This document shows positions 43,739 to 52,043 of a stretch of DNA of 64,000 nt, in pieces. This DNA is from Winogradskyella undariae (GTDB taxonomy: Bacteria; Bacteroidota; Bacteroidia; Flavobacteriales; Flavobacteriaceae), in the NCBI RefSeq assembly GCF_013285155.1, contig NZ_JABTEL010000004.1, positions 186,001-250,000 on the forward strand, written 5' to 3'. Position 1 is the first letter of the stretch. Each line of letters opens with the position of its first letter. Made by a program: the position numbers and the translations under genes. The notes below the pieces were generated by a model, which was not told the DNA's origin, did not search any database, and saw only the letters and a list, made by a program, of their open reading frames with translations.

Positions 43739-44971
43739 TTAAGATGCATATTGTAATATGGGTTCTTCTAAAAGTTTTGACATTGCGTCATCAATAATGT
43801 CATCTTTAAACTCTTTAAGGTAAGCTTGTGTTATACTAACATCAGCATGCCCCATAGACTTTCCAATAACATCAGTTGAAATACCTGCAAACTTTAAGTT
43901 AGTAGCAAAGCTATGTCTAATAACATAAGATGTTACATTTTGTTCCAAACCTTGAATTTCAGCTATCTCTTTGAGTTGCTTATTAAATCGTCTTAATGTT
44001 TTATGCTTCCTGTTGTCTATTTGTATTGGTGTTAAGTCTTCTTTTAGTAAAATTGGAAACACATATTTTGTTGGTCTATTCTGAGCTTTGTAATAAGCTA
44101 TAATTTGCTTTACAGGCTCTAACATTTTAACTGTAAACTTACCTTTGGTTTTAGAACGTATATATTGAACCCTATCTCCTTGAATATTATCCCATTTCAA
44201 TTTCATCATATCAACAAAATTCATTCCTCCCATGTAATAGCTAAAAACCAAGTAGTTCTTAGTGTTAATCAAATGCGGATATTTCTGGGTATCAATAGCT
44301 TCCATCAACTTCATTTCATCTCTAATCAATGCTTTTTTAACCCCTTTAGCTTTAAACTTTGAAATTTTATAAATCTTAAACGGATAGTATTTTTCATCTA
44401 CAATTCCACTTTTAATAGCATAGTTATATAAAGCTCTAATAGTTCTCATTTTTATACCAATACCTCCATTGGAATTATTATTACCCCTTAAAAAGGTTTC
44501 ATACTTATCTAGAAAAGCTGGTGTGACTTCTCTAAACACAATGTTTTTGTTCTTATGAAATTTAAAAAACGAGTTATAAGTGTCTTTATATGGTTTTGAA
44601 TTACCTATCCTTCCTGCTTTTATAAAATCTTTTATTTTTTCTTTCCAGAATTCTGAGACAGTTACACTGGAAGATTTACGCCCCCTAAACTTGGCTTCAA
44701 ATTGATTTAAAGTAAAGTCAATGTCATCTAAAGCAAAGTCGTATATTATTTGTAGTGCTTTTTCTTGTTTCTTTAATAGAATTCTATTTCTCTGTGAAGC
44801 ATTTGGACATGATTTTTTAAACTCATTTTTTTTAGTATCCCAATCCTCTTTTTTACATATCATACCTAAAGAAATTAGCTTAGACTTTCTGTCTTTGACT
44901 ATTCTTAGGATTACTGGTAATTCATTTTGTTTATTCGGTTTGTTTCTAAGGGTTATATTAATACTTGCCAT
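43739..44971 (-). CDS. Tyrosine recombinase (integrase) of element B
   Basis: 410 residues. N-terminal arm-binding domain (Arm-DNA-bind type, NELPVILRIVKDRKSKLISLG), core-binding SAM-like domain (about 100-205), and catalytic domain with YYMGGMNFVDMMKLKWDNI in place of the usual GLRxSE motif (a Met-Asn variant of the first catalytic Arg region), H-x-x-R in YVIRHSFATNL, GHADVSITQAYLKEF with the nucleophile Tyr. The first catalytic Arg is not obvious, as in several Bacteroidota integrases where another residue takes the place. It would recombine the att core ggaccacctgattatgagtc in the CAU tRNA. Confidence 0.88.
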   Translation of the reverse strand: MASINITLRNKPNKQNELPVILRIVKDRKSKLISLGMICKKEDWDTKKNEFKKSCPNASQRNRILLKKQEKALQIIYDFALDDIDFTLNQFEAKFRGRKSSSVTVSEFWKEKIKDFIKAGRIGNSKPYKDTYNSFFKFHKNKNIVFREVTPAFLDKYETFLRGNNNSNGGIGIKMRTIRALYNYAIKSGIVDEKYYPFKIYKISKFKAKGVKKALIRDEMKLMEAIDTQKYPHLINTKNYLVFSYYMGGMNFVDMMKLKWDNIQGDRVQYIRSKTKGKFTVKMLEPVKQIIAYYKAQNRPTKYVFPILLKEDLTPIQIDNRKHKTLRRFNKQLKEIAEIQGLEQNVTSYVIRHSFATNLKFAGISTDVIGKSMGHADVSITQAYLKEFKDDIIDDAMSKLLEEPILQYAS

Positions 44972-44994
44972 CTTATTTATGTTTTAGAAAAGTG

Positions 44995-45027
44995 ACATAT
45001 TCCTGTTATAGTAAGTAAGGAATGTGT
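44995..45027. promoter_or_regulatory. Imperfect palindrome upstream of the integrase gene
   Basis: ACATATTCCT (44995-45004) and AGGAATGTGT (45018-45027) around a 13-bp spacer, just before the integrase start and after the Rep-like gene. A candidate operator for integrase control, or a weak terminator. Confidence 0.35.
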
Positions 45028-45040
45028 AATACTTTATTTG

Positions 45041-45934
45041 TTAACTATTTAGTAATTCATTAAACTTTTGGATTAAACTTGCTCTTAAAAAGGTCTTAGT
45101 TTTTAGTAAATCGTTTTTAACCAATAATCTTTGAAATTCTAATTTTTCTTTAGATTTACGATTTCTGTTTTCTCTCTCTGAAAGTGTTTCCCAATAGTTG
45201 TAGCTTAAGTAAGACTCTAATTGACTTTTATCTTTTTTAGTTATTTTGGTATCAGCCATAACACTATCTACTATGGTGAGTTCATCAAACCGTTTTAGTA
45301 AATCGTTGAAAAGATTCAGTAAGCACTTTTTAGATTTTAAATCGTGAAGTTTAAAGACTCCCATTGGGTGAAAGCTCTTGTTACTTTTGTACTTTATTTC
45401 AATCCTAATAATATGCTCTTCTAAGCCATATTGTTTTGCCTTATCATAAATCTTAAAGTAATAGTTGTAATGGTTGAATTGTTTGTATTCTCCTTTACCT
45501 CCAAACTGCTCATTATGATTATGTATTTTTAGTTGATGTAGTATTAAATTTTGTCTTATAATACATTCTGCTGGCACTGGTAATTTTATATTTAAACCAA
45601 ATTCTAACTGGGTTAAACGCGTGTTTTTTAAATCTGTTAACCTATTATCTAAATGGTCTATAGTTTTACAAAGTTCAGAATACCTAAAGTCATTATGATT
45701 GTGAGCATCTTTACCATTTAATTGGTTATTTAACTTATGAATTGAATTCTTTACATAAGCATACTTATCATTGATTCTAATTTCCATATTACCAATATTA
45801 GTAGTAAATGGGTATCTAATTTCACCTGAATGACATTCAAGAACTGTAAGTAATTCCTCAAAATTATCTTTGTTACAAACAAAGGGCTCAATTCTATCTT
45901 TGTCCTTAAAGTTAAGTCTAACAAAATCTATCAT
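45041..45934 (-). CDS. Putative replication-associated protein of element B
   Basis: 297 residues, basic. Motifs LTQLEFGLNIK (about 110-120), YYFKIYDKAK (about 165-174) and IIRIEIKYK (about 182-190) recur in the element A protein 21593-22399 and recall Rep/G2P-type initiators of small replicons, where R-I-E-I/L and K-x-Y-D-K patterns are common. No HUH pair can be identified. Its start overlaps the excisionase-like gene by 4 bp (ATGA). Probably initiates or assists replication of the excised circle; tentative. Confidence 0.55.
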   Translation of the reverse strand: MIDFVRLNFKDKDRIEPFVCNKDNFEELLTVLECHSGEIRYPFTTNIGNMEIRINDKYAYVKNSIHKLNNQLNGKDAHNHNDFRYSELCKTIDHLDNRLTDLKNTRLTQLEFGLNIKLPVPAECIIRQNLILHQLKIHNHNEQFGGKGEYKQFNHYNYYFKIYDKAKQYGLEEHIIRIEIKYKSNKSFHPMGVFKLHDLKSKKCLLNLFNDLLKRFDELTIVDSVMADTKITKKDKSQLESYLSYNYWETLSERENRNRKSKEKLEFQRLLVKNDLLKTKTFLRASLIQKFNELLNS

Positions 45935-46233
45935 GATGCTAGATTTTTGCTGGTTCTACTTAAATAGTCCTCAACGTCAGTATCTAATTCATCATTAGAC
46001 AGTACTTTGCCATTAAAAATCCATTCATCAAGTTCAGATTTCTTGAAATAGATTTTTTTACCTCCAGGTTTGTAAAATGGAATTTCCTTTTTACTCGTCA
46101 TCTTGAACAAACAAGACTTTGAAAGTTGTAAATACACTGTAGCATCTTCTACAGTTAGGATTTCTTTTTGCTGTATGTTTAGAGCTAAAAGAAGGTCTTT
46201 AATTTCTTTAATTTCATTTTGGATAAATTCCAT
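45931..46233 (-). CDS. Helix-turn-helix excisionase-like protein
   Basis: 100 residues. An N-terminal coiled-coil stretch (FIQNEIKEIKDLLLALNIQQKEI) precedes a MerR/excisionase helix-turn-helix (LTVEDATVYLQLSKSCLFKMTSKKEIPFYKPGGKKIYFKKSELDEWI; pieces VEDATVYLQLSKS and GGKKIYFKKSEL). It probably acts as recombination directionality factor for the element B integrase and as regulator of the small operon. The same position is taken by 25766-26062 in element A. Confidence 0.8.
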   Translation of the reverse strand: MEFIQNEIKEIKDLLLALNIQQKEILTVEDATVYLQLSKSCLFKMTSKKEIPFYKPGGKKIYFKKSELDEWIFNGKVLSNDELDTDVEDYLSRTSKNLAS

Positions 46234-46343
46234 AACTTTAAATTGTTATGGATGTGCACATCCTTGTTATTGTTGAAACAAAGAAACTGCGAAGAAGACC
46301 TTACATTAGTTTACCATACCTTGACCGTATGGTAAAGCTATAT

Positions 46344-47198
46344 TTATAGTGAAGAAATAATGATGTCAATTCTATCTTTAGAAGCCGGATTGTCTGACAT
46401 AGCTTCTCTAGATTGTTTTAGATTTTTTAATTCATTTCCTTTATGGTCTCTAAACACATATCTAATGAATTTATAAAGGTCGTTTATGATACTTCGACTT
46501 AAAAATCTCTTATCTATAAGCTCGTCTAAAAAGTAAAGCAATGATGGCTTACTAACATAATTTTTATTCTTACCTGTAATTAGCCAATTAATACCTTCGT
46601 CTATTTCTTTTCCTGTAAAGGCATTAATAAACTCTTCTAGTGAACAAGAAATAACTGATGGTTTTTCATGAAGCTGTTTATATAAAGTTTTAATTTTAGA
46701 TAATTGCTCTTCAGGTGTCTTTGCTATAAACACAAAGGAAGGTGTATAAGAATAGTTTGTAGATTGTTTTGAATACTGGTCAATCAAGCTATCTAATTGC
46801 TCTAAATACGAGAGTAAAAAGGGAAATTCTTTACAAGCACTATTACTAAAAAGACTGTTTAGTTTTATTCTTAAAAAATCGGCATAAGCCCTAACTTCTT
46901 TTTTTTCAGAAAAGCGTTTCTGAAAGCCTAACTCAATGAACTCTTTAGCTCTTTTAACTTCCTGCTTAAGCTTTGATTTAGAAGAATGTTCAAAAGAAAA
47001 AGTAATATACTCTGATGCTACTTCGTCATGATGAATGTTAAGTACTTTAATAATGTGATTTACATTATCTATTTCATCTGTATTATTAAAATACAATTCT
47101 TCAGTAATATCTGTGTAAAACTTTTTTAGGTCTCTATGTATTTCATTTTCTAAATACCAATCAAAAAATGCTAAAGGGAATTCTGCTGTACTTTCCAT
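46344..47198 (-). CDS. Hypothetical protein at the right end of element B
   Basis: 284 residues, acidic, helical, no membrane segment. The last gene before the tRNA. I see no domain; features are EEQLSKIKTLYKQLHEKPSVIS and the helical C-terminus RSIINDLYKFIRYVFRDHKGN. A gene of similar size occupies the same place in element A (26144-27253), as in many Bacteroidota elements next to xis. Function not assignable; a regulatory role is possible by position. Confidence 0.6.
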   Translation of the reverse strand: MESTAEFPLAFFDWYLENEIHRDLKKFYTDITEELYFNNTDEIDNVNHIIKVLNIHHDEVASEYITFSFEHSSKSKLKQEVKRAKEFIELGFQKRFSEKKEVRAYADFLRIKLNSLFSNSACKEFPFLLSYLEQLDSLIDQYSKQSTNYSYTPSFVFIAKTPEEQLSKIKTLYKQLHEKPSVISCSLEEFINAFTGKEIDEGINWLITGKNKNYVSKPSLLYFLDELIDKRFLSRSIINDLYKFIRYVFRDHKGNELKNLKQSREAMSDNPASKDRIDIIISSL

Positions 47199-47240
47199 AA
47201 ATCAAAACTAATAAAAACCGTGATTACAAAAAGAGAAATG

Positions 47241-47258
47241 TTTGACCTATGTTTGACC
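47241..47258 (+). repeat. Right arm-type repeat of element B
   Basis: TTTGACCTATGTTTGACC, identical and co-oriented with 27719-27736, 49 bp inside the 3' end of the tRNA. Likely integrase arm-binding site. Confidence 0.6.
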
Positions 47259-47266
47259 TCAATCCA

Positions 47267-47292
47267 CAAAAAAAGCCTTACATCTCTGTAAG
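47267..47292 (-). terminator. Terminator of the tRNA gene
   Basis: On the minus strand AAGCCTTAC-agagat-GTAAGGCTT followed by a T-run, 16 bp past the tRNA 3' end. It is carried by element B, which supplies the whole 3' half of the tRNA and its terminator. Confidence 0.85.
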
Positions 47293-47307
47293 GCTTATGT
47301 TTACTAG

Positions 47308-47381
47308 TGGTCCCACTTGGGCTCGAACCAAGGACCACCTGATTATGAGTCAGGTGCTCTAACCAACTGAGCTATAGGACC
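47308..47381 (-). tRNA. tRNA with CAU anticodon (Met or lysidine-modified Ile2)
   Basis: Minus-strand cloverleaf: acceptor GGTCCTA/TGGGACC, D arm TAGCTCAGTTGGTTAGAGC, anticodon arm CCTGACTCATAATCAGG with anticodon CAT, T arm CTTGG-TTCGAGC-CCAAG, discriminator A. CCA is not encoded (CTA follows). An elongator Met and an Ile2 tRNA cannot be told apart from the gene alone. It is the attachment site of element B, and its 3' half comes from the element. Confidence 0.9.
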
Positions 47382-47461
47382 AATTAACATTACTGTTAAT
47401 TTTACTCTTATTTAAAAGAGATTGCAATATTACTACATATTTTAAAACTGACAAAGAATTT

Positions 47462-47866
47462 TTAACTCTTTATATCTTGGCAAAGTTCAATTAGTACACC
47501 ATTGGTTGATTTTGGGTGTAAAAAAGCGATTAATTTATTGTCCGCTCCACGTTTTGGTTGTTTATGAATCATTGTAAAGCCTTCTTTTGTTAAGCGCTCT
47601 ATTTCAGCTTCAATATCATCTACAGCAAAAGCAATATGATGCATGCCCTCCCCTTTTTTCTCAATAAATTTAGCAATCGGACTGTCTTCTGTTGTTGCCT
47701 GCAATAATTCAATTTTATTAGGTCCACACTTAAAAAATGAGGTTTTTACACCTTCACTTTCTACATCTTCAATTTTATAATGAGCTTCACCAAATAAGGT
47801 TTTAAATAAATGGTTAGAATTTTCAATGTCTTTTACTGCAATACCTATATGTTCTATTTTTTTCAT
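47462..47866 (-). CDS. mce: Methylmalonyl-CoA epimerase
   Basis: 134 residues, VOC superfamily, two beta-alpha-beta modules. Metal-binding His in the opening IEHIGIAVKD, Glu in KIELLQAT, His in GEGMHHIAFAVDD and Glu near the end (GVLIELCQ). Length and sequence fit epimerases that interconvert the R and S forms of methylmalonyl-CoA in propionate/branched-chain metabolism. It is transcribed leftwards towards the tRNA, divergently from rbfA. Confidence 0.93.
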   Translation of the reverse strand: MKKIEHIGIAVKDIENSNHLFKTLFGEAHYKIEDVESEGVKTSFFKCGPNKIELLQATTEDSPIAKFIEKKGEGMHHIAFAVDDIEAEIERLTKEGFTMIHKQPKRGADNKLIAFLHPKSTNGVLIELCQDIKS

Positions 47867-47950
47867 CTTTATTGGATTACAATTTCAGCTAAAAACAGAA
47901 ATCGTATTAATAATTTACATTCAAAAATAAGATTATCTTTAAATAACCTC

Positions 47951-47958
47951 TACTTTTG
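47951..47958 (+). promoter_or_regulatory. Bacteroidota -7 box for rbfA
   Basis: TACTTTTG matches TAnnTTTG, 26 bp before the chosen rbfA start. A clear -33 TTG is not visible. Confidence 0.45.
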
Positions 47959-47983
47959 CAAATCATTAGTTATAATGATTATT

Positions 47984-48382
47984 ATGGAAGAATTTACACA
48001 GAGACAGAAAAAAATAGGAGGTATACTCCAACAAGATTTAGCAGAAGTTTTACAAAAAGCAGCTTCTGATGGGGGTTTACGAGGTGTTATTATCTCAGTA
48101 AGTAAAGTAAATGTTACTACAGATCTTTCTATGGCTAAGGTGTATCTTAGTATTTTTCCGAATAAAGAAGCTGAGCCTTTATTAGAAGGAATTAAATCTA
48201 ATAAACCACTTATTAGACACGAATTAGCGCAACGTACACGTCACCAATTGAGACGTATGCCACAATTAGAATTTTTTATTGACGATTCTTTAGAATATAT
48301 TGATGGTATTGAGCGTTCTCTTAAAGGTGAAGACAATCCGTTAGAGAACCCAGATTTATTAGGTAAGCGCAAAAAATCATAA
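47984..48382 (+). CDS. rbfA: Ribosome-binding factor A
   Basis: About 132 residues from ATG 47984 (MEEFTQRQKKIGGILQQDLAEVLQ); an ATG three codons upstream (47975) is also possible. Family features: R-Q-x-x-I-x-x-x-L-x-x-D-L start, KVNVTTDLSMAKVYLSIFP and HELAQRTRHQLRRMPQLEFFIDDSLEY. It binds 16S rRNA in the 30S subunit during maturation. The C-terminal tail is short. The following permease gene starts immediately after the stop, so the two are cotranscribed. Confidence 0.95.
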   Translation: MEEFTQRQKKIGGILQQDLAEVLQKAASDGGLRGVIISVSKVNVTTDLSMAKVYLSIFPNKEAEPLLEGIKSNKPLIRHELAQRTRHQLRRMPQLEFFIDDSLEYIDGIERSLKGEDNPLENPDLLGKRKKS

Positions 48383-49585
48383 GTGAATTTCCCTTTATAT
48401 ATAGCAAAACGTTATCTGTTTTCTAAAAGCAGTAATAATGCTATTAATATAATGACGTTAATTGCTTCTGGTGGTGTTGTTATAGCAGCAGCAGCACTCT
48501 TTATTGTATTGTCTGTCTTTGCGGGCTTAAAAGATTATAGTCTTAACTTTTCCTCTTTTGTAGATCCAGATTTAAAAGTATTACCTTCTGAAGGTAAGTC
48601 GTTTAAATGGACAGAAAACGATATCAATTCTCTTTTAAAGATTGAAGGTATTGCGGCCTATTCTGCGATTATTGAAGAACGGATTATCATTAAATCTGAA
48701 AACAAAAATCTTATTGCAACTCTAAAAGGAGTCGATAAAAACTACCTTAATGTTACTAATATTGATTCAATGGTAACAAAAGGGTATTGGATTAAACCCG
48801 GTAGTCACGAGGTCGTTTCTGGTTGGGGAATATCTAATAATCTCTCTTTTGGCATTTTAGATTTCCGAAAATCCTTATCCTTATATATTCCTAAAGCAGG
48901 GAAAGGCCAAGCGAGTTCTGCTAAAGGCTATTATAATTCTGTATATGTAAATAATGTTGGCTTATTTGAAATTAATGAAGAACTTAATAATAACTACATT
49001 TTTTCAGATATTACGCTTGCTAAGCAATTATTAAGCTATCAAGACAACCAACTAAGTGCTATTGAACTTAAGTTAAAACCAGGCACTAAAGAAGAAGAAA
49101 TAAGAACACAGCTTAAAGCTACCTTTGGAAATAAAATAGTAATTAAAAACAGAGCACAATTAAATGATGCGTTATTCAAAATGTTGAATACTGAAAACCT
49201 TGCTGTTTATCTCATATTTACTTTAGTAATTATCATTGCCCTTTTTAATGTTATTGGTGCTATTATTATGATGATTCTGGATAAGAAAAAATCACTTAAC
49301 ACCTTATTTAATTTAGGTACAGAAACCAAAACGATTAAGTCTATTTTCTTTCTACAAGGAAGTTTAATGACTGTTGTTAGCGGACTAATTGGTGTGAGTA
49401 TTGGCCTTGTAGTAGTCTTATTACAATTATCTTTTGAATTGGTAATGTTAACTCCAGACTTGCCTTACCCTGTTCGTATTAACTTCTTTAATGTACTTAT
49501 TGTTTTAGCTACGATTTTTACTTTAGGTATTATCGCATCTAAAATTGCTTCTCAGAGAATTACTCAAGGTTTGATAAAAAGTTAG
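48383..49585 (+). CDS. LolC/LolE-like FtsX-family ABC permease
   Basis: 400 residues. The N-terminal anchor helix follows the start (about 18-47, INIMTLIASGGVVIAAAALFIVLSV). A periplasmic domain of about 220 residues comes next, and three C-terminal membrane helices make the FtsX domain (AVYLIFTLVIIIALFNVIGAIIMM, a central helix and VLIVLATIFTLGIIAS). This fits lipoprotein-releasing or MacB-like permeases of Bacteroidota, which use a separate ATPase. The start is GTG at 48383, directly after the rbfA TAA. Substrate inferred. Confidence 0.88.
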   Translation: MNFPLYIAKRYLFSKSSNNAINIMTLIASGGVVIAAAALFIVLSVFAGLKDYSLNFSSFVDPDLKVLPSEGKSFKWTENDINSLLKIEGIAAYSAIIEERIIIKSENKNLIATLKGVDKNYLNVTNIDSMVTKGYWIKPGSHEVVSGWGISNNLSFGILDFRKSLSLYIPKAGKGQASSAKGYYNSVYVNNVGLFEINEELNNNYIFSDITLAKQLLSYQDNQLSAIELKLKPGTKEEEIRTQLKATFGNKIVIKNRAQLNDALFKMLNTENLAVYLIFTLVIIIALFNVIGAIIMMILDKKKSLNTLFNLGTETKTIKSIFFLQGSLMTVVSGLIGVSIGLVVVLLQLSFELVMLTPDLPYPVRINFFNVLIVLATIFTLGIIASKIASQRITQGLIKS

Positions 49586-49637
49586 AAAATAAATAAACTT
49601 ATTTTTCAAATACCCCCAAATTTTAAAAATCAAAATC

Positions 49638-50780
49638 ATGAAACAACTTTTACTTTTAACTATTTTAATTTTTTCTAAATCTCTTTCTGCGCAGACAATT
49701 TATACCTATACGGGCATAGGGGACTGGACAGAAGAAACCAATTGGTCACCAAATTACCCTGGCATAATAATAAGTGAGACTGATGAAGCTATAATATCTA
49801 CTGATAGTGAGGTCTCTCTTCTATACGGAACTATTAACGGAAAACTAACTATTAATGGTGAGTTAGAGACATCGTCTACCTTAACCATTAACGGAGAACT
49901 AACTATTAATGGTTACCTAAACAATAGATCCACATTAACAATTAATGGAACAGCAACAAACAATGGAACGCACCTATCTAGTTCATTTTTAAGAATATAT
50001 GGACAGTACACAAATAAAGAAACCCTAACACTTAATTCTTTTTCATATATTTATCCTGATGGAGTTTTAAACAATGAAACTTCTATGACTAGTATTTTAT
50101 TTTATAACGATGGAACTCTAAATAACACAGGGACTTATATAAATAACAGTAGTTTATACGGGAATAATAATATACATACTTCAGATTTTGTAAACACCAA
50201 AAATTTAATACCAGGAAGCAATAGTAATAGTATTGGAACTTATAATTTTGATGCTAACTTAAGCTTAATTAGTAGTGCTACTTTAACAACAGAAATTGAA
50301 AGTACCACTGAAGTTGATTTAGTAAACGTTAATGAAACAGCAACAATTGGTGGTAAATTAAAGGTTAATCTACTAGAAGATTACGACCCAGCAATAGGAA
50401 CAACTTATACCATTTTACAAGCCAACGCTATAACAGGTACTTTTAGTAGTATTGAATATCCTGATTTAGGTACTAATAAAGAGTTTTCTATTACTTATAA
50501 CACAGATAATATAGTTCTTGAAGTTGTGGAAAGTACATTATCTATCGGTTCTGACAACGAATTAAACAGTGTAATTATTTACCCTAATCCTACTTCGAGT
50601 GTTTTAAATATAAATAACACTAATACTGTTTCACAAATAGCTATCTATTCTGTTTTAGGTCAAAAAATTAAAACATTGACACTAAGTATAGGAAATAATA
50701 GTATAGATGTAAGTCATCTAAAAAAAGGCGTTTACATGCTTTTAATTGATAAAAACTTATACAAGTTTATTAAAAATTAG
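49638..50780 (+). CDS. Secreted T9SS cargo protein with type A sorting domain
   Basis: 380 residues: signal peptide MKQLLLLTILIFSKSLSAQ, then short repeats of the LTINGELT/LTINGTAT type (about 70-115) that suggest a beta-helix, a beta-rich middle, and a C-terminal T9SS sorting domain (VIIYPNPTSSVLNI, IYSVLGQKIKTL, IDVSHLKKGVYMLLI, ending KFIKN). The sorting domain directs secretion across the outer membrane and removal or anchoring. Substrate and function of the passenger unknown. Confidence 0.88.
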   Translation: MKQLLLLTILIFSKSLSAQTIYTYTGIGDWTEETNWSPNYPGIIISETDEAIISTDSEVSLLYGTINGKLTINGELETSSTLTINGELTINGYLNNRSTLTINGTATNNGTHLSSSFLRIYGQYTNKETLTLNSFSYIYPDGVLNNETSMTSILFYNDGTLNNTGTYINNSSLYGNNNIHTSDFVNTKNLIPGSNSNSIGTYNFDANLSLISSATLTTEIESTTEVDLVNVNETATIGGKLKVNLLEDYDPAIGTTYTILQANAITGTFSSIEYPDLGTNKEFSITYNTDNIVLEVVESTLSIGSDNELNSVIIYPNPTSSVLNINNTNTVSQIAIYSVLGQKIKTLTLSIGNNSIDVSHLKKGVYMLLIDKNLYKFIKN

Positions 50781-50807
50781 AGAACTTATTCTTTTATAAA
50801 CTTATTT

Positions 50808-50847
50808 GGGCGCTATTTGGTTTTAATCAAATAGCGCCCATTTTTTT
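50808..50847. terminator. Strong terminator behind the T9SS cargo gene
   Basis: GGGCGCTATTTG (50808-50819) and CAAATAGCGCCC (50828-50839), a perfect 12-bp stem with an 8-base loop, followed by a T-run. Confidence 0.9.
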
Positions 50848-50931
50848 AAATCAATTTAGCATACAATACTTTTTAAAATAAATAAAAGTAAGCACAAATC
50901 AATAATAGCATTTTAGTTAAATATGAAGAAT

Positions 50932-51927
50932 TTATAAAGTGAATTTATAATCAGAAAACTTATCTAAAACCTCATCAAAGGCAGCAAAAACATCCTTAGA
51001 GTCATCACTTGTTACCATTTTCATTCGGTATTCCTTAAAATGCGGAATTCCTTTAAAATAGTTAGTATAATGTCTTCGGGTTTCAAAAACCCCTAAGGTT
51101 TCTCCTTTCCAATCAATTGCCATTTGAAGATGACGTCTTGCGGCATCTATACGTTCTGCTAACGAAATAGGAGCTAAGTGTTCACCTGTTTCAAAAAAGT
51201 GCTTCACCTGCTTAAAAAACCATGGATTTCCTATAGATGCTCTACCAATCATAGCGCCATCTAACCCGTAAGAATCTCGCATTAGCATCGCTTTTTCTGG
51301 TGTATCTACATCTCCATTTCCAAATACAGGAATATGCATACGAGGGTTATTCTTCACCTCAGCAATCGGTTTCCAATCAGCTTCACCTTTATACATTTGA
51401 GCCCTAGTTCTACCATGAATAGAAATTGCTTTACAACCTACATCTTGCAAACGTTCTGCAACCTCAACTATTTTAATAGAATCATGATCCCAACCTAGTC
51501 TGGTTTTTACAGTGACAGGTAAATTAGTACGCTTTACCATTTCTGCAGTCAACTGTTCCATTAAACAGATATCTTTTAAAATACCTGCTCCTGCTCCTTT
51601 TGATACTACTTTTTTAACCGGACAACCAAAATTGATATCTATAATATCTGGATTCGACTTTTCAACAATATCAATAGTTTGCAGCATACTTTCCATATTG
51701 GCTCCAAAAATTTGAATACCAACAGGGCGTTCTTTTTCATAAATATCTAATTTCATAACGCTTTTTGCTGCATTACGAATAAGACCTTCACTACTTACAA
51801 ACTCTGTATACACTACATCTGCGCCCTGCTCTTTGCAAAGTGCTCTAAATGGTGGATCGCTAACATCTTCCATAGGTGCTAAAAGCAATGGAAAGTCAGG
51901 TAATTCTATGTCGCCTATTTTAACCAA
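50932..51927 (-). CDS. dusB: tRNA-dihydrouridine synthase
   Basis: 331 residues, TIM-barrel FMN enzyme. It shows APMEDVSDPPFRALC near the N-terminus, the catalytic Cys in NFGCPVKKVVSKGAGAGILK, VKTRLGW, SIHGRTRAQMYKGEADW and GAMIGRASIGNPW, all typical of DusB/Dus. It reduces uridine in the D loop of tRNA with NADPH. Promoter: TAATTTTG at 51945-51952 (minus strand), 18 bp before the start. A close match to NifR3/DusB; the exact subfamily is an inference. Confidence 0.93.
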   Translation of the reverse strand: MVKIGDIELPDFPLLLAPMEDVSDPPFRALCKEQGADVVYTEFVSSEGLIRNAAKSVMKLDIYEKERPVGIQIFGANMESMLQTIDIVEKSNPDIIDINFGCPVKKVVSKGAGAGILKDICLMEQLTAEMVKRTNLPVTVKTRLGWDHDSIKIVEVAERLQDVGCKAISIHGRTRAQMYKGEADWKPIAEVKNNPRMHIPVFGNGDVDTPEKAMLMRDSYGLDGAMIGRASIGNPWFFKQVKHFFETGEHLAPISLAERIDAARRHLQMAIDWKGETLGVFETRRHYTNYFKGIPHFKEYRMKMVTSDDSKDVFAAFDEVLDKFSDYKFTL

Positions 51928-51944
51928 GAGTATATATTTTGTCG

Positions 51945-51952
51945 CAAAATTA
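51945..51952 (-). promoter_or_regulatory. -7 box of the dus gene
   Basis: Minus-strand TAATTTTG fits TAnnTTTG, 18 bp before the ATG. Confidence 0.5.
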
Positions 51953-52043
51953 AGGTTTTTATTATTCTTTGTTAATCTACTTAATAAACTATGTAAAAAA
52001 TCAATTCAGTTTTAATATGTATATTTATCTCAAAACATTAAAA

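Larger units (their letters stand above)
27584..47351. mobile_element. Integrative element B (19.7 kb) in a CAU tRNA gene
   Basis: Bounded by the 20-bp direct repeat ggaccacctgattatgagtc (27584-27603 and 47332-47351), which spans the anticodon region of the tRNA. The element reconstitutes the tRNA at its right end and leaves the displaced half at the left. TTTGACCTATGTTTGACC repeats lie inside both ends. Contents: lipoprotein cargo, two OB-fold proteins, RadC, type III R-M with CBS-HEPN, Mrr, toxin-antitoxin, DUF3871, Sak4-like ATPase, tyrosine recombinase, Rep-like and excisionase-like proteins. No relaxase, coupling protein, type IV secretion or virion genes, so transfer must depend on other elements or on transformation or transduction. 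Confidence 0.88.

Noticed and set aside
17261-47381. Conjugation or virion genes in elements A and B
   Set aside because: I looked for relaxase, VirD4/TraG-type coupling protein, VirB/Tra, terminase, portal or capsid genes and saw none.
51969-52043. N-terminal extension of the 52044 lipoprotein
   Set aside because: The extension has no signal peptide and would destroy the lipoprotein topology.
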